Source: Chara braunii
Taxonomy: Eukaryota; Streptophyta; Charophyceae; Charales; Characeae
NCBI GenBank assembly: GCA_003427395.1
Contig: BFEA01000357.1
Location: 1,105,631 to 1,136,190 of the forward strand
Length of the DNA: 30,560 nt
Direction: 5' to 3'
In this document: piece by piece, positions 20,143 through 29,114 of the stretch
Layout of the letters: each line of letters starts with the position of its first letter
How positions within the stretch are numbered: the first letter of the stretch is position 1
The notes under the pieces: model-generated
Database searches by the model: none
What the model saw: the letters and a program-made list of their open reading frames with translations, nothing else
What the model was told of the DNA's origin: nothing
Position numbers and translations under genes: made by a program

Positions 20143-21275
20143 ATTGGCTGAGTGTTCTTATATCCAAAATGTCTGGTGGCATCATGGTACTCACCTAAAA
20201 ATAAACTACGCAAAGACTCCCGATTAGGCACACACAAACGCTTATTCCCGACCTTCTCAAGGAACAACAGGCCGTTGACCAACTCAAACTTGGTTGAAGT
20301 TGCTTTGTCCTTCGCCTTTAGTCTGCGTATGATCTCAACCATAAACGGATCCTCGTGATAGGCTTCCACCAAAGAGCGAGTAACATCGTCCGCAAACCCA
20401 AACTCAGTCATCAGCGCACAGAGAAAGTCCGACCTACACAACAACGCATCAACAACTTTGTTGTACTCTCCTTTGATGTATTGGGGCTCGAAGTCATACT
20501 GCTCAATGACTTCAATCCAGGGTTTCAGCGCATCAGAAAGCACGGGCTGGGTTCTCATCCACTTCAGGGTTTGATGATCAGTCCTGTCATAGAAGAACCT
20601 CCCAAGGAGGTAGTGTCTCCAGTGGGTTAGCGCTTTGTAAACTGCATAAAGCTCCTTCTCATAGGTGGACTTAGCCAACTTCTGAGAGGGAATCTTTTTG
20701 GACATGTACTCGATAGGCCTCAACTTTGGCCCCTCCAGCTGCGCGAGCACGACGTCTATGCCATATTGATTGGCGTTCGTGGTTACTATAAACGACTTGT
20801 CAGGATCAGGAAGTTTCAAGACCTTATGGTGCGTCAAAGCATGCTTCATATGTTTCAAGGCTGCCTCACACCTGTCTATCCACTCCCACGGTGTGTCAAG
20901 GCGAGTCAGGTCCGTCAAAGGGGCGACAACTATGCTATAGTTCTTCACAAAATTGCGATAGTAGCCGGTCATCCCTAAGGACCTCGTCTCAGTCACAGAC
21001 TGAGGACGCGGCCAATCACGAATGTTGGCCACCTTCGCGTCATCGGGCTTCAATCCCTCTGCGGAAATCTCATGACCCAAGTACAAGATACGGGTGCGGC
21101 CAAACTCGCACTTCATGTCGTTGATCTTCAACTTGTGCTGCCGAAGGAGACTAAGGACTTTGTCTAAATGACCAGTGTGCTCCTCGACAGTCCTACTGAA
21201 GATAAGTATATCATCAAGGTACACAATGACAAACTTATCCAGGTAGTCATGAAAGATCCGGTTCATTGCGTGTTG
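20112..21275 (-). pseudogene. pol: RT C-terminal half, RNase H and integrase HH region of element C
   Basis: 384 codons are open from 21266 to 20112. YLDD lies at 21210-21221, followed by the LYLGHEISAEGLKP thumb, the connection, and RNase H with YEKELYAVYKAL, TDHQTLKWM and NKVVDALLCRSD. The first catalytic Asp of RNase H is Asn here (codon 20775-20777, TTNANQYGI; element A has TTDASQYGI), so the nuclease should be dead. The end contains EYHDATRHFGYK, the integrase histidines, before a frameshift. RT upstream of 21276 is separated by the SINE-like insertion. Confidence 0.88.
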
Positions 21276-21713
21276 AAAGGTGCCACAGTGAGATCTGGGT
21301 GACTGGGTGCATTGAGGCCTCCCGACCAGGATGTCCTCGGGGCTAGCATGATCTGAGTTCGGGGGTGCCCTTCCAGTTGTTGCAGGCGGTCAGAGAGCAC
21401 TGACTCTGATCGAAACCTTCCCGTCTTCCAAGGGTACGTGAGGTGGTGAGCTATCTATGAGAGTCTCAGCTGGTTCGAGGGTATGTGTGTGTGTGTATGG
21501 GTGGTGTGGGGGGTAGATGGGGCATAAGATACCGTTGGGGGCAGGACCGCCAGTGGGGGTCTTGCTTGGCGAGTGTAGTACCCGCTCCGATAGCGTAGGA
21601 AGGCTCGGCGCGCCAAGCCCTCCTGGCGCGGCTGCCCTCAGCGACCGTGATATAGGTCCCGCCTAAGACCGTCTCCAACCTGCACAACCTTTAAAAAAAA
21701 AAAAAAGGTGCCA
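21276..21713 (+). mobile_element. SINE-like poly(A) retroposon inserted in element C RT
   Basis: RT homology stops at 21285 and resumes at 21704. The same 10 bp, AAAGGTGCCA, lie on both sides (21276-21285 and 21704-21713). The 418-bp insert ends on the + strand with about 14 A residues (21693-21706, overlapping the duplication). Together these are the marks of LINE-type target-primed insertion. The body has a TCTCAGCTGGTTCGAGG stretch (about 21461-21477) that loosely recalls Pol III promoter boxes, a GT-rich run and a GC-rich hairpin (21605-21635). No protein is encoded. The class is inferred; a truncated LINE tail or a retroposed transcript is possible. Confidence 0.78.
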
Positions 21714-22531
21714 GGAGCATTGCAAAGGCCGGAAGGCATCACCACAAACTCGTACAGACTGTACCTGGTCTGAAAAGTGGTTTTGTGTTGATCCTCAGGC
21801 CGTATTGCAATCTGATGGTACCCGGACTTCAGATCTATCTTACAGAAGTACCGACATCCTTGCACTCGGTCCAATAAGTTATCGATGCGCGGTAGGGGCT
21901 CTTTGTTCTTGACGGTGATGGCATTGAGGCCCATGTAGTCAATGCACATCCTCAAAGTTCCCCCCTTCTTTGGTACAAATAGGACTGGAGATCCGTAAGG
22001 AGAGACACTCGGTTGGATCCAACCCTTCTCTACGAGTTCCTTGAGTTGCCGACAAAGCTCATCAAGCTCGCCTGGAGACATCCAATAGATCCTACCCTTC
22101 GGAATGCTAGACCCTGGGATAATCTCTATCGCGTGGACGACCTCCCTCTCAACAACCCCTTTCGACTCTTCGAATAGATCAAGGTACTTAGCGACTACTC
22201 CCTCTATCTCCGACGACATTTTCACTGGCTGACCTGCTGCAGAGACATAAACTAGATACATACCCTCCTTCACATTTTGCTGATAATAATTGTAGAACGC
22301 GGCCGCACACATGCACTCATAAGACTCAATCAGACTACTAGCCTTAAACTTATGTAATCTGGCGGTCTCCCCACCAGGCAAAGTGTGTTTGACCAATTTT
22401 CGGTCCCAGTCAAACTGGGGTTGTGCAAGCGAAAGATAGTACATACCCAACAAGATGTCCATTGGGAGATATCGCTGACTAGGAACGAGACGCGATGTCT
22501 CAGCTCCCCTCCCACGTACGGGAAACAACAC
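21714..22531 (-). pseudogene. pol: RT N-terminal half and protease-RT linker of element C
   Basis: One open frame runs from the protease flap ([19 protein letters not shown]) through the linker ([19 protein letters not shown]) into [55 protein letters not shown] and [15 protein letters not shown]. It then runs into the insertion at 21704-21713. Apart from the insertion this half of RT looks intact. Confidence 0.88.
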
Positions 22532-22830
22532 TCAACGTCCTTAAGGTAGTCATTGACTACCATGCACTGTTTGTTGGCACAGGTCGACTCCACATGTCGA
22601 CTCAGGCGCTGCACTTGCCCCTGTGAGCGCAGCCTCTCAACGCAAGCGCGACTAATAAAGTTTCGCGTCGAGCAAGTGTCATAATAGGCCCTGGCCTTGC
22701 GGCCGCCGATGACTATCTCGCCGACGAATAACTCACACTTAAGAGCTTTAGCCATAATCGTCCAAGAAGCTAGCGGGTCTGATCTAGACCACTTCTCCTC
22801 TAGCTCATCTAAGGACTCAAACACATTCAA
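22330..22830 (-). pseudogene. pol: Protease of element C
   Basis: Retropepsin-like. GGRKARAYYDTCSTRNFIS carries the active-site region with D-T-C-S, so the Gly of the usual D-T/S-G triad is Cys. VESTCANKQ and the SFLVSDIS strand follow. A frameshift near 22480 moves the flap region into the neighbouring frame. The Gly loss and the frameshift suggest an inactive enzyme. Confidence 0.78.
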
Positions 22831-22955
22831 CGAACAGAGGATCGTTGGGTCCGAATGTGTTTGCGGGACAGTACTGGAGTCAGTAGCTTAGGCCATCTCT
22901 CGAGATGGTGAGGGTGTGTCCACCACCTCGACCCTAGCACCAACAACTACCATTC

Positions 22956-23784
22956 CTATTGGCCCGACGTGTTTCTCGGAGCAGTTTCAGAACTACTGGC
23001 AACATTGCTACCCACGAAAGCGGAGGATCCCATCACCTGCCCTATTGTAGGGATCTTTTCGGTCACCTTTTTATTACGGCACTTGAACTGATTATGGCCA
23101 TATTGGCCACAACGGATACAAGCCTGCCGGGTGTACCAGTCTCTCCACACATCCTCTGCGAGACCCGCTTTCTCCCATGGAGGAGCATTGCGGTCAACTT
23201 GACTCCTAGACCGGGAGCCTCCACAACGTCTACCGGTCGGCTTGCCCTTTTGGACTGAGGCAGCGCCTGCTCCACCCCCTGAAGCCTCAACGCTGCGCGC
23301 CTCTGCACCTACTCCCTCATGGAAGCCGTTGTCTAACTCGATGGTGGATCCATTGTCAACGAACATAATGCAACCCTTCGCCTTCCACTTGGGAGGCAGC
23401 GTTTTCTTCCTTCCGTCCTTAGTGGGTTGGTGCACGTGCCCTATCTTTGCATCCAGGTCTAGGGCCTTCTTGCTAAATGAAGGGAAGTTGTGCACATTGA
23501 TGTTAGCCTCTCCTGCCAACTGGTTCCTGAGTGGTATGGGAAGACACCTCAGGTAAGTTGTCGGTAAGACTTGGGGGTCATAGCGTACTCCAGGAACACA
23601 GATCAGACGCTCTACAGCGTCTGTGGCATCCCTCACTGACTTGAACGGTCTGTTTTTTGAAAGTCAGGATTGCATCAGTGGCCTTTTGGGCCTCCTGAGG
23701 ATCATGTTACCTGTCTTCCACCATCTTGAGAAAGTCTTCAAGTTTATGGTTGACCGCCCAAGCGAGGAAGTCATGTCCGTACCC
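22956..23784 (-). pseudogene. gag: gag capsid end and nucleocapsid of element C
   Basis: From about 23636: RDATDAVERLICVPG, then TYLRCLPIPLRNQLAGEANI, typical of the capsid C-terminal half of plant gypsy Gag, then a basic G/S/R-rich stretch and one CCHC knuckle (CIRCGQYGHNQFKC, 23079-23120) that would bind element RNA. The segment 23637-23784 continues the capsid in shifted frames. Confidence 0.82.
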
Positions 23785-24923
23785 CTATAGCTGCACTAAC
23801 CCACTCAACCATCTTGCTGCACTCCCCTCAAGGTAGGAGGCAGCCACAAACACTTCCTCCTGTGCCAAGGTCAACTTGCACTTAACGTAGACCGACACTG
23901 ACCTCAACCATATGTCGAGATCTTCGCCCCTCTTGTCCCCTGAAAAGGGTTCGAGTGAGGTGATGGCCGTCTTTGGAACCCATTGACTTTGTCTCGGTAC
24001 CTGCCCCACTCCGGGCTGTGGACCCTGGGGCGTAGGCTGTTGCACTAACTGTTGTTGGGGCTGTGTGCCCAACTGTTGTGCTGGCTGCGAGACAGCAGGC
24101 GGCCTAGTTACGGCAACCTGCGACGGAGTTTGGGAATACACTGTCTGTATAGGAATCTGTACACTAGGACCTGTTGAGAACCCTCCTGTCAAAGGCATTC
24201 CTAGGGAAGCGGCCTGTATCGATGCTGGAGCTATGTATGGGGATACCCCAGTCATGGGTGGGACAAAAGGAGGAGGTTGTACCACGGGCCAGGCATCGGG
24301 CCTTGATGGTGATGGTGTCACCTGAGCTCGCCCAACCAGCACGGCCGGGCTCTGCTGGATGTCCTGTAAGAGCGCCATTTGGTAATCCTACATTTCTACC
24401 ACATCTAGCAAGACCGTCCTCAAGGTCCTCACATCATCATCCACGTTCGTCAGGTCCATCTCCTCTAACTCACTAATGTCCGCTTGCCTCCGCTGCATTC
24501 TTGCTCTTCTCCTAATCATTCTCTCTTTCTCTGCCTTTGTCTCCCCTAAAGCCTTATGTAGCTGTGCCTCCTGAGCATCTGCTTGTCGTATGGCGATCTC
24601 TTCGGGAGTCAGAACTAACGGCTGGCATGCCATGACGCCAGTGGACTGACTCAGGGTTTGTGCGACCGTTGACTCTACAGTCCCTCAACTACTAGTCTGA
24701 GAGCTTTGCTGCACAGCAGCTGCCATGGCTGTTGAAGTAGCGGCCTCGCTTGCGAATGCCCTGCTTGCCTCTGCGGCCCTAGCTCTTTGGTGCTGCTGCT
24801 GCCTCTCTCTCTGCTAGCGGAACAGGAATCTGTTGCCCTCTGTCCTAATGCCAAGTGGGCTATAGGGCGCCTCGCTGATTGCAGGATTTTATCGTCCTCT
24901 CTAGTTTCCTCCCTGTCGCTCAT
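23785..24923 (-). pseudogene. gag: gag N-terminal region of element C
   Basis: A likely start at 24923 (MSDREETREDDKILQSARRP) is followed by a frameshift, an A/Q/S-rich stretch, a charged coiled coil (24633-24388; LHKALGETKAEKERMIRRRA), a P/Q-rich spacer (about 24330-23990) and the capsid start (LEPFSGDKRGEDLDIWLRSV, then AARWLSGLVQL). TAG stops at 24388-24390 and 23785-23787 interrupt otherwise continuous frames, and a TGA lies near 24684. The P/Q-rich linker before the capsid is a common Gag layout. Confidence 0.75.
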
Positions 24924-26168
24924 AAGCTACAGAACTGGACACAACCTGCACCAGGTTAGAATAAATGCCTACCGCAGCGTATGCCCAAACCAATTTAAAA
25001 ATAATTAAATAAATAATTGGTGGCTATGTCAGAGTCTACACATTCGGGTCAACAGGTAAGTTCAGATTCCTACAAACGAAACTATTTTTACTTAATTAGT
25101 CCACGAACAGACAGCAGATCTACCTAATGCTGTCTGTCAGATGTCAATGGCAGTCCATCTAACTAATCAAGAATAAAAATAGGATCGTCGTGTGGATATT
25201 TGCAGAGTGGAATTGAAACACGAACTTATCACCTGAAATCTACCCCTCCCTCAATTCATCTTGATGGTCACTTGACGTCAGCGTCCCTGAGCAATCCAGA
25301 ACAGCGTGCGTGTCTAAAGGTGTGCACACAGCCCGCCCCTGTACCCGGAGTGTATAATGAGCTGGCCAGACCTGCACATTATTTATTCTCGCGTGCAGCG
25401 AGCCTTACACCGACCGATTGGCTGATCAAGAGGCGTTTAAGAACGGCCCCCGCAGTCCTCAAGAATTCTTTAACGTCGCAGGCAGGACGACGATCACAGC
25501 TAATGGAAGGTACCCCGCCGGTGTTTATTTATAGATGCCCGGTTCTCTTCTCCCCGGTAGGGCTGGCCTACCCCTCATAACCCATCTATCAGTGCAACAA
25601 GCAGACAAATGACAAAGCAGCAAAGCATGTGTGCTCTACTCCCGGTGGGTTGGCATGGTGACCTTGACCCAGTGCTTCGTCCAAGGCCCTTCAAATAGCT
25701 CCGCCCTCTCCTTCTATACGCTCCACGTGAACAATGTCGACTCTCAAGGTTGAGCGCACTCGACTCCTCGCATGAGAGGACTCTCAAGACATAACACACA
25801 TCCTCACGGTAAGAAGTGTCGAAGAGGGTAGATAAGGTTAGGTGCAACGTACCTCAAAATAGCTGCCCCCAACCACATATATTCTCACCAGATGACCTGA
25901 TGCCGACTGTGATGACCAATCATTGCGTCGGCACAACCAGCATTACACCGGCGTTCCACCTCAACATCAATCGCACATCAGATAGCATCACACTGCGGAC
26001 ACCCAACATTCACCATGTAGCCTTCCTGGCGAGCCCCCTCACCTCCTGGGTCACCCTTCTTGCCTTCGCCCTCCTCACTACACACTTCGTACGACCGCTC
26101 GCTCAGCAGACCGCATGCATGTACCGCATAGGCAGACGACAAGCGCCAGATTAGCGCACCATACCACA
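24924..26168 (-). other. Leader of element C
   Basis: About 1.25 kb lies between the PBS and the gag start, of similar length to the leader of element A. It holds an AT-rich patch (24992-25020) and a ...GACAGCAGATCTACC...GCTGTCTGTC... imperfect dyad near 25109-25139. No convincing protein is seen. Confidence 0.55.
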
Positions 26169-26180
26169 ACTCTGATACCA
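26169..26180 (-). other. Primer binding site of element C
   Basis: The minus strand reads TGGTATCAGAGT, three bases inside the LTR end (TTGCA|ATT). This is the same spacing as in element A and the initiator tRNA-Met type. Confidence 0.88.
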
Positions 26181-26183
26181 AAT

Positions 26184-27050
26184 TGCAAGGAAAATGAGCG
26201 ATAGTGAACTTCAGAAACCAAGCAGCATCATACACATGAGACCACATGGCCGTGACCTCGAACCAAAGCAGAATTGCAACACGAGTTCCCACCAAATAAG
26301 AGCACAACAAAAGCTCATAAGTGACAATGTTCGAATAATCTCATCATCAACAACAAAGAACCAATGTCGACGTCCTATCTGGCGCTCTGCGCCCAAACTA
26401 CAAATGGCAGATCCTATCTAGCCTATCTACAATGCCGCTGGTGACGTCAATAGCTCCCCGACGTACGAGCAGATCTCAGCCAATGCCGTTCGCCTCAAGC
26501 ACCAGGTATGTCTCTCGTATCACTCACAACCTCGATCCCCTACTCATAGATGCCACATGCATCCAAGGACCACCATGCGCCTCATTCAGCTATGCAGCAC
26601 AACTCGGCTATGGCTGCCCGCTTCTCTCTCGGCTCGACCGTGAGCACGTGAGCCTGGCCAACGTGTAGTGTAGCAGTGCTTGCGCAACATGCAGCCAGTG
26701 CCCGAATGCCGAATGGGGGGCAGGGCCTTTCCTAGATGGAAGTGCCCTGCTAGCTGCGTGCAGTCAGGTTGTATTGGGCCTTGGTCCAGAAGCTTGCGGT
26801 AGGACTCGAGAGGGTGAGCCCCGGTCCTAATGAATCAGGCCTAGGGCCTGTGACGGTTGCTTGTGCCCAACTGCCCGCAGCCTGGGTTCGGCCCATGTAG
26901 TGTATCTGGCCCTGGGTCTGCCTTAGTTGCATACGAAAAAGGAAGTCAGGGCCTAGACGCTCTCAACCAACTGGCGCTGAGCAACTGCGTGAATTTTCCC
27001 CAGTTGCGTGGAAGCCTGAAAATAGGCCTTGCGGCCTTGGTCGGGCCTGC
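26184..27050 (-). repeat. 5' LTR of element C, outer end missing
   Basis: It matches 17927-18795 almost base for base. The last shared bases are GGGCCTGCCT, after which the 3' LTR continues for about 68 bp to its CA, whereas here a CCT run begins. The outer LTR end has therefore been lost or replaced. Confidence 0.88.
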
Positions 27051-27590
27051 CTCCTCCTCGTTTTCCTCCTCCTCCTCTTCCTCCTCTTTTTCCTCCTCCT
27101 CCTCCTCCTCCTCCTCCTCCTCCTCCTCCTCTTCCTCCTCCCCCTCCTCTTCCTCTTCCTCCTCTTCTTCCTCCTCCTCTTCTTCCTCCTCCTCTTCTTC
27201 CTCCTCCTCCTCCTCCTCCTCCCCCTCTCCTCATCTTCTTCTTCTTCATCCGCTAAGTCCTCTTCCTCCACCTCTTCCATCGCCGTGGCCTCCTTCTCAT
27301 CGTCCCTTTCGTACTCCTCTTCCTTCTGCGCATCGGCATTCTCCTCCTCCTGTTCTTCTTGCTTCTCCTCCTCTTCGTCTTCTTCTTCCTCCTTCTCTCC
27401 CTCCTCCTCCTCCGTTGCCGCAGTCTCCTGTTCCTCCACCTCTTCTTCCTCCTCCTTTTTCTTCATCATCCTCATACTCCTCCTTGTCATCCTTCTCCTC
27501 TTACTCTTCCTCCTCCTCCTCGCCCTCTTCTTCTTCCTCCTCCTCCTCCCCCTCCTCCACCCTTTTTTTTTTCCTTTTCTTGTCACTGGT
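27051..27590. repeat. CCT/CTT-rich tract with a T run (left inverted arm)
   Basis: About 510 bp is almost purely pyrimidine (CCT, CTT, with islands such as CCGCTAAGTCCTCTTCC). It ends with T10 (27563-27572) and a short unique part (27581-27594). Read on the minus strand, one frame changes from K/R-rich to E-rich and back to R-rich, because the purine triplet phase slips. Long open frames here are a consequence of composition. Confidence 0.9.
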
Positions 27591-27592
27591 CT

Positions 27593-27628
27593 GATCAATC
27601 AATCAATCAATCAATCAGTCAATCAAAC
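27593..27628. repeat. (AATC)n microsatellite, left arm
   Basis: About eight AATC units with one CAGTC interruption, followed by AAACTATCGATCAAGGATCC. That sequence is nearly the reverse complement of 28422-28446. Confidence 0.92.
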
Positions 27629-27650
27629 TATCGATCAAGGATCCCATCAA

Positions 27651-27704
27651 ATCGATTGATTCAATAGGGTCTTGACATATCAAGATCCTATCGAATCAAA
27701 CGAT
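27651..27704. repeat. 54-bp near-perfect palindrome
   Basis: The 25-nt arms (27651-27675 and 27680-27704) pair at 22 of 25 positions around a 4-nt CATA centre. It directly abuts the first codons of the element D fragment. Confidence 0.9.
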
Positions 27705-27864
27705 GGGAATACCTCCTAAACCTGCAAGGGAATACAAAGTACATTTCAGGCATCATACTGATCCTAAGGAAGATCGATGGATTTCAAGGGAGAAACTTGT
27801 CAAGACAGCTCCTCAGATCGTGGCAGATTATGAGAAGAAACTGAAGGGGAAGGCACCAGCATGA
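27703..27864 (+). pseudogene. pol: Chromodomain-like tail fragment of element D
   Basis: The frame reads EYKVHFRHHTDPKEDRW, then TAPQIVADYEKKL, and stops at TGA 27862-27864. It is nearly identical to the element C tail (RFRHHTDPKEDRW, TAPQVVTHYQKLL). Everything upstream in pol is absent; the frame starts within the palindrome arm. No function is expected on its own. Confidence 0.85.
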
Positions 27865-27886
27865 AGCATCTCAGCGGACTTTCGAA

Positions 27887-27902
27887 GCTAAGGGGGATGG
27901 AA
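27887..27902 (+). other. Polypurine tract of element D
   Basis: AAGCTAAGGGGGATGGAA lies directly before the TG of the LTR, corresponding to GGAGGAGGGAA in element C. Confidence 0.65.
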
Positions 27903-28421
27903 TGTGAGGAACAAGCCCTCAAGGGGCCCTATCAGACATCACATGTTCTGGGCTAAGGCCCCCAACAAGCCAAATGCCCGCCTTAAGTGAAGGCGGGCTT
28001 GAATATTCGTCAGAGGCCAAAATTCGACATTTCCATATGTGGGTATCTAGGCTCTCGAAACACGCCAGTTGGTTGGGTAGACGCGTGAGCCTCACTAAGC
28101 TGCGTCATACAGTTGGCCCCGGCCTTGACGATTGCGCCTGGGCACATACACACAACGTAGGGTCGATACATTGGGAAGCAGGCCATCGGCCTTTGGAAAA
28201 GCAGTACTGCCTACACACCTGCCTGGGAGCCCTGCACAGATGCAGCAAACAGCCCAAGTCCGGAGACTCAGGCCGTGCCCAACTGAAAAGGGCCCAGACC
28301 CTCAACGGTAGTCTCGGGCCAAGGCGCAGGGTTTGAGGCCCAACCGGAAGCTATTGGAAGCTTCCAGCCAGGCCCCACGCCGCATCCAGGAGGCTGCCAC
28401 TTCCGTAAAAGAAGTGAGGCA
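27903..28421 (+). repeat. Partial 3' LTR of element D
   Basis: It starts TGTGAGGAACAAGCC, like TGCGAGGCATAAGG of the C LTR. CCGCCTTAAGTGAAGGCGGGC (27972-27992) parallels CCGCCCTAAGTGAAGGCAGGC in C. It shares the GCCAGTTGGTTG motif further on and is otherwise diverged. It is cut at the GGATCC that begins the right-hand inverted arm. Confidence 0.75.
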
Positions 28422-28438
28422 GGATCCTCGATCGATCG

Positions 28439-28440
<2 letters not shown>

Positions 28441-28520
<80 letters not shown>
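28441..28520. repeat. (TGAT)n microsatellite, right arm
   Basis: Twenty perfect TGAT units. The period of four gives a 12-nt, four-residue repeat in each frame, hence INQS-type peptides on the minus strand, which are not evidence of a gene. Confidence 0.97.
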
Positions 28521-28531
28521 CGGACGAAAGA

Positions 28532-28547
28532 CAACAACAACAGCAGC

Positions 28548-28586
<39 letters not shown>

Positions 28587-28608
28587 AACCAAAAAAAAAA
28601 AAAAAAAA
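28532..28608. repeat. (AAC)n microsatellite and A18 run, right arm
   Basis: About 18 AAC-type triplets with one GCAGC interruption, then TAACC and 18 A residues (28591-28608), ending at ATGTCAAGGAGG. Confidence 0.95.
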
Positions 28609-28641
28609 TGTCAAGGAGGCGGCCACCGGATCGGTGCCGAG

Positions 28642-29114
28642 ATGTCGGAGAACATCGACGAGGAGGAGGCGAAGGAGGAGGAGGAGGCGGAGGAGGAGGC
28701 CCCGACGGTGGAGGAGGAGGAGGCGGCGGAGGCGGACGAGGAGGCCCCGACAGTGGAGGAGGCGGTGGAGACGGCGGAGGAGGTGGAGAACGTCGAGGAG
28801 AGGAGGAGACCCCGACGGTGGAGGCGGCGGCGGAGGAGGAGGAGGACGAAGAGGAAGAGGGCGAGGAGGAGGAGGAGGAGGAGGACGACGACGACAACGA
28901 CGAGGAGGAAGAAGAAGAAGAAGAGGAGGAGGAGGAGGAGGGCCCAACGATGGAGAAGGAGGAGGAGGCGGAAGATGGAGAAGAAGAGGGTGTGGAGGAG
29001 GAGGACGAAGTAGAGGTCAAGGAGGACGCCGCTGTCGAGCGCATCGGTCTGGCGCCGCACGCGGCGGCGCGGGACCCTCTCGGCCGCGTCACGCAGGAGT
29101 TGGATCAACCTTGA
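28642..29114 (+). other. GAG/GGC-rich tract with acidic open frames
   Basis: The purine-rich triplet tract can be read as E-rich protein. From the ATG at 28642 one frame starts MSENIDEEEAKEEEE and contains two EEAPTVEE repeats before sliding into R-rich sequence at about 28800. An adjacent frame continues acidic (EEETPTVEA onward) to a TGA near 29112. The fixed APTVEE/TPTVE motif, three times about 69-75 bp apart, shows internal duplication. It could be a relic of an acidic low-complexity protein gene or just expanded repeats; I do not assign a function. Confidence 0.35.

Larger units (their letters stand above)
17927..27050 (-). mobile_element. Element C: nearly complete chromovirus-type LTR retrotransposon
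   Basis: On the minus strand the order is 5' LTR (27050-26184), PBS, leader, gag, protease, RT, RNase H, integrase with a chromodomain-like tail, polypurine tract and 3' LTR (18863-17927). Both LTRs begin, in + strand reading, TGCAAGGAAAATGAGCG. The 5' LTR lacks about 68 bp at its outer end, where the CCT tract starts, so no target-site duplication can be checked. Pol is broken by frameshifts, stops and an SINE-like insertion. Confidence 0.93.
27703..28421 (+). mobile_element. Element D: 3'-terminal fragment of a chromovirus
   Basis: Only the last 50-odd codons of the chromodomain-like tail, a short 3' UTR, a polypurine tract and a partial 3' LTR remain, on the + strand, opposite to element C. 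It is enclosed by the inverted composite tracts. The LTR differs from the C LTR along most of its length, so D is a separate subfamily, not an inverted copy of C. Confidence 0.78.

Noticed and set aside
26963-27598. Long open frames through the CCT tract (S-, P-, R/K- or G-rich proteins)
   Set aside because: Triplet repeats leave nearly every frame open; residue composition switches with triplet phase, as expected of low-complexity DNA.
27703-28421. Element D as the inverted 3' end of element C
   Set aside because: The tail and LTR start are related, but most of the LTR differs strongly, so it is a separate subfamily copy.
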